Origin: Chlamydomonas reinhardtii
Taxonomy: Eukaryota; Chlorophyta; Chlorophyceae; Chlamydomonadales; Chlamydomonadaceae
Reading direction: 5' to 3'
DNA length: 64,000 bases
NCBI RefSeq assembly: GCF_000002595.2
Contig: NC_057015.1
Coordinates: forward strand, 4,805,955 to 4,869,954
Program-made: the position numbers and the translations under genes
Part shown: positions 1 to 10,495 of the stretch, piece after piece
How positions within the stretch are numbered: position 1 is the first letter of the stretch
Layout: each line of letters starts with the position of its first letter
The notes under the pieces: generated by a model
The model's input: only the letters and a program-made list of their open reading frames with translations
The model's database searches: none
Told to the model about the DNA's origin: nothing

Positions 1-197
1 TGGACCGGGGCAGTCACTGCGACTTGTCACCTACCCACCATGGGCCTCTGGCCCGCCGCTCTTGTTGTCCCGTGCCGCTTGAGGATCACGCTAAGTAGCA
101 TGCCTTCAATCAGCTCGTCGCGTATTGGTTAGGAATGACTGCAACGAATTCACCATTCATTACTGAGTTGCTTCCTTGCGCTTGCTGTGTGCCACAG

Positions 198-1204
198 CTT
201 CTCAAGCTAGGCGCCTTCAAGAAGCAGCCGCTGGCGGACTTTGTGCCGTACGCGGAGCTGCAGCTGCTGCGCGTGGAGGATGGTGAGTGGCCAGCCGTGC
301 GGGGAGCGCCCAGAGCAGCTGCTGGGGGAGAAGCAAATGGCAGGGGCGTGGCCACCGAGGCTGTATGCGGGATTCTCGCATTTTCAAGCTAAAGGCCGCT
401 TAAAACGAAGCCAGCCGTGCTACTAAAGCGTTTTAGCTGGCGACTCCGCATGCTACGCAGCCTCCATGCTGCTCTAAAACATCCTGCAATGGCTCTCTTG
501 GCCAAAGAACCCGTCGCGCATACTTCTTTACGCCAGATCAGCACCTTACACGCCGTGTCGCGGCCCTGTGCCCAGCTGTGCCGAATCGCCATAAGCATCT
601 CCCAACCCTATTTCCTCGTCCCCTGCCGAAGTTCTCAGTCACCGCGTTACATACCAAAATGCCTGATACGTACCCCTTTGCACCCCCACCAGCGCAGCCG
701 CACGTCCAGCACCCACGCACACACCGAATTGCCGCTTTGCATGCTTCCCACTGGCGCAGCCGCACGTCCAGCTCCCATGCACACACCGCATTACCCCTCT
801 GCATCCCTCCCATCGGCGCAGCCGCACGTCCAGCCCCCATGCATGCACCGCATCGCCCGGAATGTGACCCAGATACTGTATACACACTCGTGCACCATAC
901 TTCGCAAGTTATACACCGTCACTGACACCTCCCTTTCTCAGCAGTCTGTCCCCGCACTTTGCTCGAGGCCACACGCGCCCTTCCTGAGCCTTCATAATGC
1001 GCCCAGCGCGCCACCCCAAACCCCTCTCCTCACTAAGCATTGCTCGTGTGTGTGTGGCGCCGTGCAGGCATCGACGCCACACGCAAGGAGGACTATCTGG
1101 CGGACGGGGAGTTCAAGGAGGTGTTCGGAATGGACCGCGATGCTTTCAAGAAGCAGCCGGCATGGAGGCAAGCGCAAGCCAAGAAGAAGGCAAACCTGTT
1201 CTAA
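198..1204 (+). CDS. Villin headpiece-domain protein, 3' end only (partial)
   Basis: Two terminal exons are visible, 198-282 and 1068-1204, joined in phase 1 across an intron with a gtgagt donor and gtgcag acceptor. The joined peptide reads PYAELQLLRVEDG, then IDATRKEDYLADGEFKEVFG, then FKKQPAWRQAQAKKKANLF and stop. This is a villin headpiece, the C-terminal F-actin-binding module of villins and related gelsolin-family proteins; the Lys-rich end finishing in LF is characteristic. The gelsolin-type repeats expected upstream lie outside the window, so whether this is a true villin or another headpiece protein cannot be settled. The role inferred from the family is actin bundling or capping in the cytoplasm. 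The gene converges on the phosphatase gene to its right. Confidence 0.85.
692..877. repeat. Tandem repeat, about 62-bp unit, three copies, in the headpiece-gene intron
   Basis: The motif gcgcagccgcacgtccagc recurs at 692, 754 and 816 with similar spacer sequence after each copy, giving a 62-bp period. It lies wholly within the intron 283-1067 and accounts for much of that intron's length. Confidence 0.8.
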
Positions 1205-2092
1205 CCGCGGGCAATGCGTCAATGCGGAGGCATGTGGTTCACGCTTCCCGCAACACCGGGCGCCCCGCTCTCGGCACCAGCTATGGCCCAAATTCGCGTA
1301 CGCAACACGGCCCAATCGGCCAGGGGCCGGGCCTCAAGGACTCATAATAGAGAGCAGCAGGATACCTCCAATGTGCATTCAACTGATTCAGTTTGTGGGG
1401 GACCCTTCAGTAATGCCACGTTGCGGCTTGCGTAATCTTGTTTGCTACGCATGATGGATTGAACCAATTGTACCTGAAAGTCTCGAGCTTTGCCTAGGCT
1501 TGTCGAGGTAGCATCTCGTTTCCAAGTGGATAGTACTGGCAACCATAGGCCAGCCAATGCAGATTTATGAAGCGCACACTTCGGACACTGGCGCCCTTTA
1601 ATTCTATCTCGAGGCGTTCGTTAATGCAGTTCGCCGTCTATCTGTGACCACAGGAAGGCACAAGCCAACAATGCCCGCGGCGCCACCACGCAACGGCAAT
1701 GCGGCCATGCCGATCACCCCTGACCTGAACACTGCAGCGTGCTCAATCGCAGCCGCAGCAGTATCGAGCCCCAAGCGCAACCACCCGAGGGGCGGCAAAC
1801 ATATCTGCGCCAGTGCGCCCTCTGCCCCTCCTCCGGGTTAAGTTCAAGGTACCTCATTTTGTAGCCTCAGCTGCCTTCTCAAACCACGCCTCAGCAAATG
1901 ACATGCGTTTTGATCACTGTTCGGGTCCCGACAGGGCGAGCACTGTGCCAAGCGTCTGTCCTCAGCAACAGAGCACACCCGCAGGCGCGATTCACCGCCT
2001 GTTCCACCGAGCAGCAGCCCGTCCTCCATTTCATTGGGACCCATCAACATGCTCCCTTCGATGCATTATGCTTGGGTCCGCGGCACACAGCC
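1205..2092. other. Convergent intergenic region, no gene seen
   Basis: This region lies between the stop codons of two convergent genes and presumably holds their 3' UTRs. I see no convincing coding segment, RNA gene or repeat here. Confidence 0.6.
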
Positions 2093-4347
2093 TCACCCTG
2101 GCGGCGGCGAGCCCTGCTTTTTCCCGTTCCTGCCCGCCGGCGCTGCGGCCGCCGTGATCACGCCGTCGCCGGATGCTGCCCCTGCAGCGCCTGCGGCTGC
2201 TGCAGCGCCCGCCGCCGCCGCAGCTGCCGCCGCCGCAGCAGCCCGGCCCATGCTGTCCTCCATTTCCTGCAGCAGCGCCTCATAGCAGAAAAAGTACTGC
2301 TCCAGCGTCTGCACCATGCCCTTGCGCTGTCGCCGGAGCGTGTGCACCACTGCGGGCCGGGGCGGAGCGTGTGCACCACAGGGTTCGCGAAGGCGAGGTA
2401 AGCGAGCAGCCAGCAACGGTCTTCTACTTATGCCACGCACAGGCCTAACATGAACGTGGCGCAGGTGATGTATTGCAAACAAAATGGCCCCAGCCCAATA
2501 TGTAATGCCTGTGCCATCGGATCTGCTCCTCTCACACGCACCCGCTGGCAAGTCCACGGCCGTGGTCACGTCCTCCGCCGTCACGACCGTGCGCGCCTCC
2601 GCCATTGCCCACAGCCGCCGCAGGATGACGTCGATCGCCATCAGCGTCCCCGTCCGCCCGATGCCAGCACTGCACAAGTCAACACGCGGGTTACGTACGC
2701 TCAGGCAGGTCTGCACGTGCGTGTTAGGCGGTTCCGTACAAAAACAGGCCAGGAAACGGAACGGTGCTCATCCGCATCATGGCTAGGGCAGCGCACCTGC
2801 AGTGCACGACCGTCGTTTCCCGCTCTCTCCGCGTCTGGTACAGCAGTTTAATCAGCTTGCGGATGGGCTCTGTCGACTCCGGTACACCGAAGTCCGGCCA
2901 GCGGTGGTAGTGGTAGTGCGTAACCTCGTGCACCTCCTGGGTCTGCAGCATACAAGGCAGGAGGGGCGTCAAGCACCTGGACCGCAGCGCATACAGCCCG
3001 CTGCATTCTAGTGTGCCCAACCTGCCAATGTGTCGCCACTCCGCCTCCCGCTGCCCCACTCCCGCTGCCCCACTCCCTATTCCCCCCTGCTGGAACCGGG
3101 CTCACCGTGTACAACTTGAGCTGCAGCGTCCGCTTGGTGATGTCCGGGCTGACCTCCTGCACGTCCGTCGTTGTCACCCGGTACGAGCCAAACTTGGCCG
3201 TTTCCCCTGTACACATGCAGGCGACATGGCCCGCGCGTTTAGGGCCACTGTACCACTGGGACAACAAGGTTCGTATCCGGCGCCACTGCCATGGCGCACA
3301 GCGGCAGGCCTGTCAATTTCGGCATCCCCCACGCAGCATCCGCTGCAGCACAGGTGCAGGACCGGCCGTGCCATTAGCAGGTGCCCGGCTGCGCCGCTGG
3401 AGGCTGCTGCCGTCATATTAGCCGCGGGGTAGCAACAGCTCCCAGTGCATAGCGCCCGTCCCCGCGCTGTTCATGCACTGCCCGTCCGGACACACACATA
3501 CGGCCGTTCCGCAGACTGCCGCTGAACATAATGCTTTGCTCTTTAATGGCAACACCAGCTATGTGCCAGTCAGGCCATGTGCGCGAAAAAACACGCGTGT
3601 CTTACCCTGGGGCATGCCCTGCCCCTTAGCACACGGGTCTCCCTGCCAAGCCCGTGTTGTCAAGAACTGCAGCCCTGCTACACACTACCCCGCAACCCTT
3701 GCCGCACAAGTTTTGCGACCACGCACCTGGTCGCTGGTTGAAGTAGTCAGCGCACTTGATGTGGTTGTTCTCCACAGTGCGGGTGAGCATTATCAGTATG
3801 GAACAGTTGTTTTCGAACACCATTTTCCAGAAATCATCCACCGTTGATGCGAGGGGCCCCTGGGCCGCGATGTAGCACCAACCACGCGACTCTTCGGGCG
3901 CACTCTGCAAGGGGTCGAGTCGGTGATGGCGTGCCCGTCGACTTCAGCAAGCGCTGTAAACCTCACCTGCACGAGGCTCGCGTTGATGTAGTCCTGCCCA
4001 TCCTCTCCAGATATTTTAACGCGGTTGTAATCGAAAGGGAGCACATTCACATAGCGGTTCTTGCCGGCGTTGTTGGTGTGCTCCGCTGCCTCCACCGTTT
4101 CGAGGACATCACACTCTAAAAGACTGTTGTACTCTTGGCTGAGAAGCGACTGGTCATTCGCCAGCAGCTGCTCTGTCTTGGCCTTCAACACCTGGAAGGC
4201 AAGCTCGAATACCGAGGCCGCCTCCTGCTGCGTCTGGCCCCGGGCCTGCTGTCCATCCGCTTGCGCCTTATATGGCTCTCCCCTGCCGGTCTTTGGCGCA
4301 GAGCCGGTCCCAAGGCATCCCAGGTATCGGCCCAGCCGACTGAGCAT
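2093..4347 (-). CDS. Classical protein tyrosine phosphatase
   Basis: Six exons (4347-3967, 3904-3727, 3206-3106, 2942-2797, 2669-2542, 2349-2093) give 396 residues. The family landmarks occur in order: the pTyr-recognition loop KNRYVNVLPFD, DYINASLVQ, YIAAQGPLASTVDDFWKMV, the WPDFGVP loop with its general-acid Asp, the active site HCSAGIGRTG, and the Q-loop QRKGMVQTLEQY. The catalytic Cys and the following Ser are split by an intron (HC/S). All catalytic residues are present, so it should be an active cytosolic or nuclear phosphotyrosine phosphatase. About 110 residues precede the catalytic domain and are Gln-rich without a recognisable domain. The C-terminus is an Ala-rich tail encoded by GCN repeats. 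The start is the first ATG of the exon; no transmembrane segment is seen. Classical PTPs are few in green algae and plants. Confidence 0.9.
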
Positions 4348-5521
4348 TTCTGCGCCCCCAAGCCCTCTAACCTAGCTTCATGGCTTACTTAGCTCTATGC
4401 ATGATGAACGAAAACAGTGAAAACCGAAACTCTGGGGAATGAGCGGCTTTCACGGACCCGGGCAAGTCGCGTTGTGTATGGTCGTGGTTAGCACGTGAAA
4501 AGATTATGCTTGGGTGTCTTGGTTGAAGGAGTCATGCGAACAACTTGCTGCACCACTGCGCAATGAGAGCCTCATCGAGGTACGAGTCTGGAGTGCGTCG
4601 GCTCGGAGCGTTGAGCCGGGCTATGCGAGTTTTGCCATCTAGCTTCTGAAGGTTCAGGCCCTTCAACTGGTGAAACGTCAGAAACGGGTGCCGGACCCCG
4701 TGCAGGACGAGGCAGTCAGGCCGGGTGCGCCTGCCGCATTTAGTGTGGGACAGCTGCTGTAGCTAGAGAGTAGGAAGTGATCCCCACTGGGTTTTGGCAT
4801 GAGAAGAAGTGGTCCTCACTGGGATTTGGCGTCATACGTGTGGGGGCCGAGGCGTGTGTACCACAGCAGCTCTGGCGTGTGCGCAGGCCGCTGTGTACGC
4901 CATTATGTACAGGTTTCGCAACGCACGTCAATGTACGCGCTGGGTGTTGCACCGGTGCGTCTGCGGCACGGACCCTCGGGCTATCGTAGATTCTAGGTGC
5001 GCCTGCAATCTCATTGCGGGTATGGCGCAGCCGCGCACTGGCAGGCAGCAGCCCCTGACGGCCTCGCATCGGCCTGACCCCTGCCGACGTCACCTTGTAC
5101 ACTTACATGGAAGTCTACCGGCGTATCAGTAGCCGCACATACTCCTAGGGTAACAGGAACATTAAGGCTGCAGTCAGGCCGTGCCCTGCCTTACAATGCT
5201 CTACCTTGCCATGCCGTCTGCAGGTGCAGCGGTACCATCCCCCGCTGGTTTACGGCCGCCGGATGATGATGCCAACACTGCTTGCAACTGTTGCACATAG
5301 GAACGACGACGGCTTAAGTGCAGACATCACACCAGCCCGCCTACTCCTGCCTACTGCATGTCTGCATCCCTGATCATCACTCTACTGCCCCAGTCCACCT
5401 TCGCCACCTTGACCCTTTCCCTGCCCCACTGTCTCAGCCCACCTCGTCCTCGCCTGCAACCTTCTCATCAGCCACCTCGTTCACACCGCCACCACCACCT
5501 CCTCTCCCACGCCTTCCACCC
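4348..5521. other. Intergenic region upstream of the phosphatase gene, no gene seen
   Basis: The region contains the presumed promoter of the phosphatase gene and the 3' flank of the SET-protein gene, both on the minus strand. TTACA, which is TGTAA on the minus strand, occurs near 5101 and 5190 and could serve polyadenylation of the SET gene. No coding segment was recognised. Confidence 0.5.
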
Positions 5522-8500
5522 TCACTTCCGCCCTTGCCCCGGCTTCTTCTTGCCGTACCACTCCGGGTCATCGTCGCCGCGCGCCCAGCTCACTAGGCCC
5601 TGCATCAGCCGCAGCGGCGCGGTGGGGATGCTCTCGATGGTGTCGAAAATCTCCTTGAGGTCGGAGTTGGGGTCTGCCAGCTGCCCGGACTTCGTGGGGA
5701 TGCCGCGGATGGGCGCCAGCCGCCGCCGCACCGCCTCCATAGTGGCGTTGATGATGCGCTTCTCGCCCAGACGCAGCTTCACGGCCAGCCGCTCCTGTTG
5801 GTTTGTGATGCGGGTGGGTGGGAGGGTTGGTGGGTGGGTGGGTGGGTGGGTGGGTGGGTGGGTGGGTGGGTGGGTGGGTGGGTGGGTGGGTGGGTGGGTG
5901 GGTGGGTGGGTGGGTGGGTGGGTGGGTGGGTGGGTGGGTGTGGGTGGGGTGGGTGTGGGTGGGGTGGGTGTGGGTGGGGTGGGTGGGGTGGTGGGTGGGT
6001 GGGTGGGTTATGTGCCCGAGCCCAATGTGTAGGGGGGGAGGGGTTTGTGTGGGAGGAGGGAGAGGAAGTTGGGGGCGGCTTGCAGAGGTGGGAGGTGAGG
6101 TGAGACCGTGAGAGGTGGATGCGGCAGGGGTTGTGGAGAGCGCCATGGACAGGGCACGACCGACACACAGTAAGCGCTCGTGGGTCAGGGTGCCGTCGGG
6201 CCACTGCCTCAGCCCAAATCCGCGGCTGCGGCGCACCTTGGGCGACAGGTCTGACTGCTGCGCGATCTTGACGTCCTCCTCATACGACTTGGTGTACGAG
6301 GCCAGGCGCTCGCGGCAGTCGCCCATGAGAATCTGCAGGATCTCGTACTCGTTCCTGTACGGCATGCCGGCGAGTTCCGCGTGTGTGGCAGGGCACCGGT
6401 GCGCAGCAAAGCGGAATGTGGCAAACACCGGATGGTGTGGTTGCAGGTGGATGGATGTGGATCAACGTGTGCCTATCCCGGTAGGTGGTCTGTTCGTTGC
6501 GAGGCACGCCAAGCCCAGCATGCACTTCACGGGACACATGCGCTCAGCACATGTGCCCCCGGTGCGGCGTTCCAGGTCGGCCACGCGCTGGCGCTGTGCA
6601 GGACTCACATCTGGCTCAGCTCCACGTCGGCCTCAAAAGTGCACTGAGGGGAACAGGAAAACATGGGTGGACATGAGCACAGCAGAAGGGCAACATTCCG
6701 AGCCCCAAAGGGGTTGGCGCATGCAAGCGTGGTCTCCTATGCCGCTTGCACGGCGCGTCTTCCCCTTCTGGGCCTCCGCCGGTTTGGCCCCACCCCATCC
6801 CTGCCGCAAACGCAGCAACGCCGACTCCCTGTCACGCACTTTCCCGCCATTACCAATAACATAAGGAGCCCTGCCGTCTGGCTGCACGTGTCAGCTACCC
6901 TGCACCTCGGCTTCAGACTCAAGCTGACGCCAGGCCTGTCATCACAATCCGCAGCCCCGGCCGATTCTCTCCTCCCATCCCTGCACCCTCCCCCGACCCC
7001 CTGCACCCCCTGGCTGTCAGTCCACTTGGGATTGGAACAACCCACCCCCTCCCTGCACCCCCAGCCGCGCCAGCCTCCCCCAGCCGCCCCCACCTTGGCC
7101 AGCAGCGCGGGGTCAGCCACGCGCGACAGGCGCAGGTAGGCCAGCAGCTGGATGGGCATGCGGTCGGCGTACACCGGGAACTCCTCCGCGGCGCTGTAGC
7201 CCATGGACTCCAGCACCTGAGGGGAGGCAGGGCAAGTGGGTGCGGGGGAAGGAGCGGGTGCGCACAGAGGCGCCGGTGGGCAATGGTGCGCGGTGTCGCG
7301 GGCCCCTAGAGCCAGTGCGGCTTTCACCTTGTGCCTGAAGCAGCGCGCAAGGCCATGCAACCCCAACGGCACGCTACATAGCAGCCGAGGCCCTGGTCCC
7401 GCACCCTGGCCCTGTTCCCCCCCTCCCGGGGCCCCACCTGGCTCTTCATCATGTAGTAGCGGTCTGCCGGCACCAGACCCGCGGGCCAGCTCAGGAAGTC
7501 CGAGCTGTTGTTGTCCTGTGTGGGTCGCGGAGAAGATTGAAAGTTCAGTGCAAACGCGCCTGTGGCCCGACACGTCCAACCATGCGCACGCCAGGCAAAG
7601 CCTTCGCTCGCGCCCGCGCGGCCTAGGCCCCGCGTCTGAGCGCCGCGCCGCGCATGTCCACGCATGGGCGAGCAGGGGACCGCTGCCACCGACCGGTCCG
7701 CTGTCCCAGCCCCCCCCCGGCACCTGCAGCGTGCCGGTGGCCAGAAGCAGCTCGCCGTTGGGGCGGCCGTCGTTTAGGAGCATCTCCGAGCCGGCCCTGG
7801 ACACACACATCACGTACATACACACACACATACAGCCACACACACACACACACACAGGTAGGTATCGGTAAGTAACTCCGGCGTCGTCTGGGCGGGCTTT
7901 CGTTTCGTTTTTTAACACACACACACAACACACACAGCCACAGTCACAAGATCAGGAGCGGTGAAGAGACATCATGCGGCATTCGTGCGGCACTTGCACG
8001 TTGCCAGGCCACAGCCAACAGCGCACCCAAGCGCGAACCTGCAAGCCCCTTCAGGCTCCATGCGCGTCCTTCGCGACCCCCTCCTTGCTTGTGGTCAGGT
8101 CCACGTCTCCTACCCCTCCATGCCCACTGCCGTACACCCCACATACCTGCCGCCACCCTACCGCACCCCGCCACCACACACTTTGGCCCCGTAACCCCCC
8201 CCCCGCAATCCCCCGCCGCCCCGGCCCGCACCTGTAGGGCCGTACCGCAGTGACGACCACTGCGTTGAGCTCGGGGTCAAAGTCCAGGTCGCAGCCGTTG
8301 CCGTTGCCGGTGCGCGCCATGGCGCCAGACACCAGCGGCAGCAGCGCGAAGCAGTTGGCGGCGGGCAGGAAGGCGGCGGTGGCCACGATCACACTGAAGG
8401 CGGAGCAGAACGCCGCCTCGTTGTACACAGCTGCGAGCAGGCGCAGGAGCAGGGGCAGGGGCAGGAGCAGGAGCAGGAGCAGGGGCATGGGACAGCAGCG

Positions 8501-10364
8501 TTGTGGGGGCGTTTGGCAATGGGAGTAGTCTACTGGAGGTGGACGCATGCGCGCCATGCCAGCGTCCGCGCACGTGCCGCCATTAAGCAATCTGGCTGGC
8601 ACATGCACGGCAGCGCGCGCACGCCAAACGCCTCCTTCCTCCCGCACCCTGCCCCGCTCGCCCCGCCCCCCTGTCCCCCATCCCACACCACGACCCCTTT
8701 CCTTGCTCCCGCCGCCCGCCTACCCGCGGGGAAGCGCGCGGGGTCTGCGGCCAGCTTGGGCGCCAGCGCCGCCCACGTGTCTGCCAGCGCCTTCTTGCGG
8801 CTGCGCGCCTCCGGCAGCACCGGGCTGCCCGCCATGAGCTCCTCCAGCTCCGCGTCCGACCACAGCAGCGGGCTCAAGGTGCTCTCCTACGTGCAAATGG
8901 CAGTGCTGGGCCTCGGCCTTGCCTTTCACTTTGTTTGCGGCGTTCAGCCTTGCTGCTCTCCGCACTACGGCCCCACAGCCCTAGGCCACTCGACTACCAC
9001 GACCGCCGCCGCCCTGCTGCCGGACCAACACCACCGTGCGCCCCGCGCCTGATGGCCGACCTCCCACAACTTCAGCCTTTTCGCCTCAAGCGCTGTCACA
9101 GCCTCCGTTTCCCAAAACGGCCCTGCTTCCGCGGCTCCTACCCTCCCCTGCGCGCTAACACGCACGCACGCACACTCGCACACGCACCCACGCACACACG
9201 CACCGGCAGTGTCGCCAGTAGCCCGGCGTAGTTTGATCCGGCGCCGGCGGCCCGCTCCGCCAGCAGCCACAGCGTCAGCGCCGTCAGCTCGGACGCCTCC
9301 GCCGCCAGTGGGCCCACCACCGGGTGCGACTCGGCGTCCACACGTGTCACGGCCAGATTCTCAGGGATGACCATCACCGTCTGGTCGTGTGTGTGGAGAG
9401 GGAAGCAGGGGCGGGGGCGGGGTCGGGGGCAGCGTGAGGCTGGGATTGTTGAAGGGAAGGGGAGATGCGGTGTGAGCCGCGAAACCGCGCAGGGGAGATG
9501 GTCTGGGGAGATGGGCAGGGAGTGCGGCGTGTGGCCGATTCTGAGGTGTGGCAGGCAGTTCCAGTGAGTGCGCGGGCGGCACCGCATGCACGCTGGCTCA
9601 TAGATCCTGAAGTGGGTCTAGTAGTGAATGCTAGGATGGCCCTTCGTAGGCTCACACACGGTGCCCGGGAGCCGCTGGGTTGCCTGCAGCCCCCGAGATC
9701 TATTCGGGCCTGAAGTCAGCATTTGTGTCACGGCAGAGGGTTCACGGCCGTGCACCCCCGATGCAGGGGGTTTTACCGCAGGAGAACAGGAGCCCCATGG
9801 CGGTGCCGAAACCGTGTAAATGTTGCTTTGGCCAACGGTTTACTGCCCCGCCCAGCTATGCGCGGCCGGGCTAGGCTGACGCAGAGCCCCGCACAGGCCG
9901 GGGCCAGGGTGTTGCTGCGGAACCCGGTGTGCCTCCGTCGGAGGGTTCAGCCCAGGACAGTGCGGGCTCGCGCCCAGACTTGGCCGACCCGTTTCATTCG
10001 CTGCTAAGGCGGTTTGCATAATCTCCCCAAAACGACGCACCTCCTTGTCGCGCACGTCGCGCGCAGCGACAATTGCTACCCGCTCTCCGACGTCGCCCGT
10101 CATGCGCTGCACACCGCAGGCATCGGCCTTGAGCCCTGGCAGCTCCTTCAGGCCTTTAAAGCGGTCCGCGAGCGCGAGCGCCTGAGCCATCGACAGACCC
10201 GCATCCTTTGTCGCAGCTGCAGCAGCCCGTGCGATGATTCGCGCCGATGGCGTTGTAAGCCTTGGCTGGACATATCGCAAAGACCTAGCAGGCCCGCGTG
10301 CGCCGATGCAAGGCCTCGCTTGCCGAGTCCCCAAAGTCCTCTGCATTTTCTCCAAACGTTGCAT
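5522..10364 (-). CDS. Plastid Rubisco LSMT-like SET-domain protein
   Basis: Ten exons (10364-10041, 9380-9204, 8886-8724, 8430-8232, 7796-7724, 7515-7438, 7216-7094, 6643-6609, 6354-6237, 5794-5522) give 520 residues. The first 45 or so are Arg/Ala-rich without acids, as expected of a chloroplast transit peptide. A split SET domain follows: VMVIPENLAVTRVD, the insert helices, then CDLDFDPELNAVVVTA and MLLNDGRPNGELLLATGTL. A Rubisco-LSMT substrate-binding-type helical domain comes next (FPVYADRMPIQLLAYLRLSR, NEYEILQILMGDCRERL, AVRRRLAPIRGIP). The canonical SET NH motif and the catalytic Tyr motif look altered (NGNGC and NDG), so methyltransferase activity is doubtful. The C-terminal block is strongly like plant proteins annotated as Rubisco-methyltransferase family. 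The substrate cannot be told from sequence. Confidence 0.87.
5809..6010. repeat. (GGGT)n tetranucleotide tract in a SET-gene intron
   Basis: About 200 bp of near-pure TGGG repeat, becoming imperfect (tgtgggtgggg) at its right end, sits just 3' of the last acceptor of the SET gene in genomic order, that is, inside intron 9 near its acceptor. On the sense strand it is C-rich (CCCA) and could act as a long pyrimidine-rich tract; the other strand is G-rich and could form quadruplexes. Confidence 0.95.
8436..8488. repeat. Hexanucleotide CAGGAG/CAGGGG repeat
   Basis: A short run of GCAGGAGCAGGGG-type units lies just upstream, in transcript sense, of the acceptor of SET-gene exon 4 and so within intron 3. 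Confidence 0.7.
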
Positions 10365-10495
10365 ACAAGGTACTTTTATAGTATATACTACACGCTAATG
10401 AGCTGGCAATATCAATTGGGGACTAGTCTGCTGCAACACTAAATCAGTCCGAGCCAATGCACGCTCTGAAAGACTCTTTAATCAATTTTTAAATT
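10365..10495. promoter_or_regulatory. Short divergent promoter between the SET gene and the METTL21-like gene
   Basis: Only 131 bp separate the two divergent ATG codons, so both core promoters and 5' UTRs must lie here or overlap. The stretch is unusually AT-rich for this window (runs such as ttttatagtatatactac and atcaatttttaaatt). No specific factor site was identified. Confidence 0.55.

Noticed and set aside
417-1454. Long open frame of 345 codons on the plus strand
   Set aside because: It runs through the intron and in the wrong frame over the headpiece exon; composition is low-complexity and repeat-driven.
5808-5945. Regularly spaced short repeats, possible CRISPR-like array
   Set aside because: A pure tetranucleotide tract without unique spacers, in a eukaryotic intron.
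5568-6428. Proline/threonine/histidine repeat protein (HPPT repeats)
   Set aside because: It is only the translation of the (GGGT)n intron repeat of the SET gene; flanking parts are out of frame with the conserved exons.
6737-7933. 398-codon minus-strand frame
   Set aside because: It passes through several SET-gene introns; only short parts correspond to conserved sequence.
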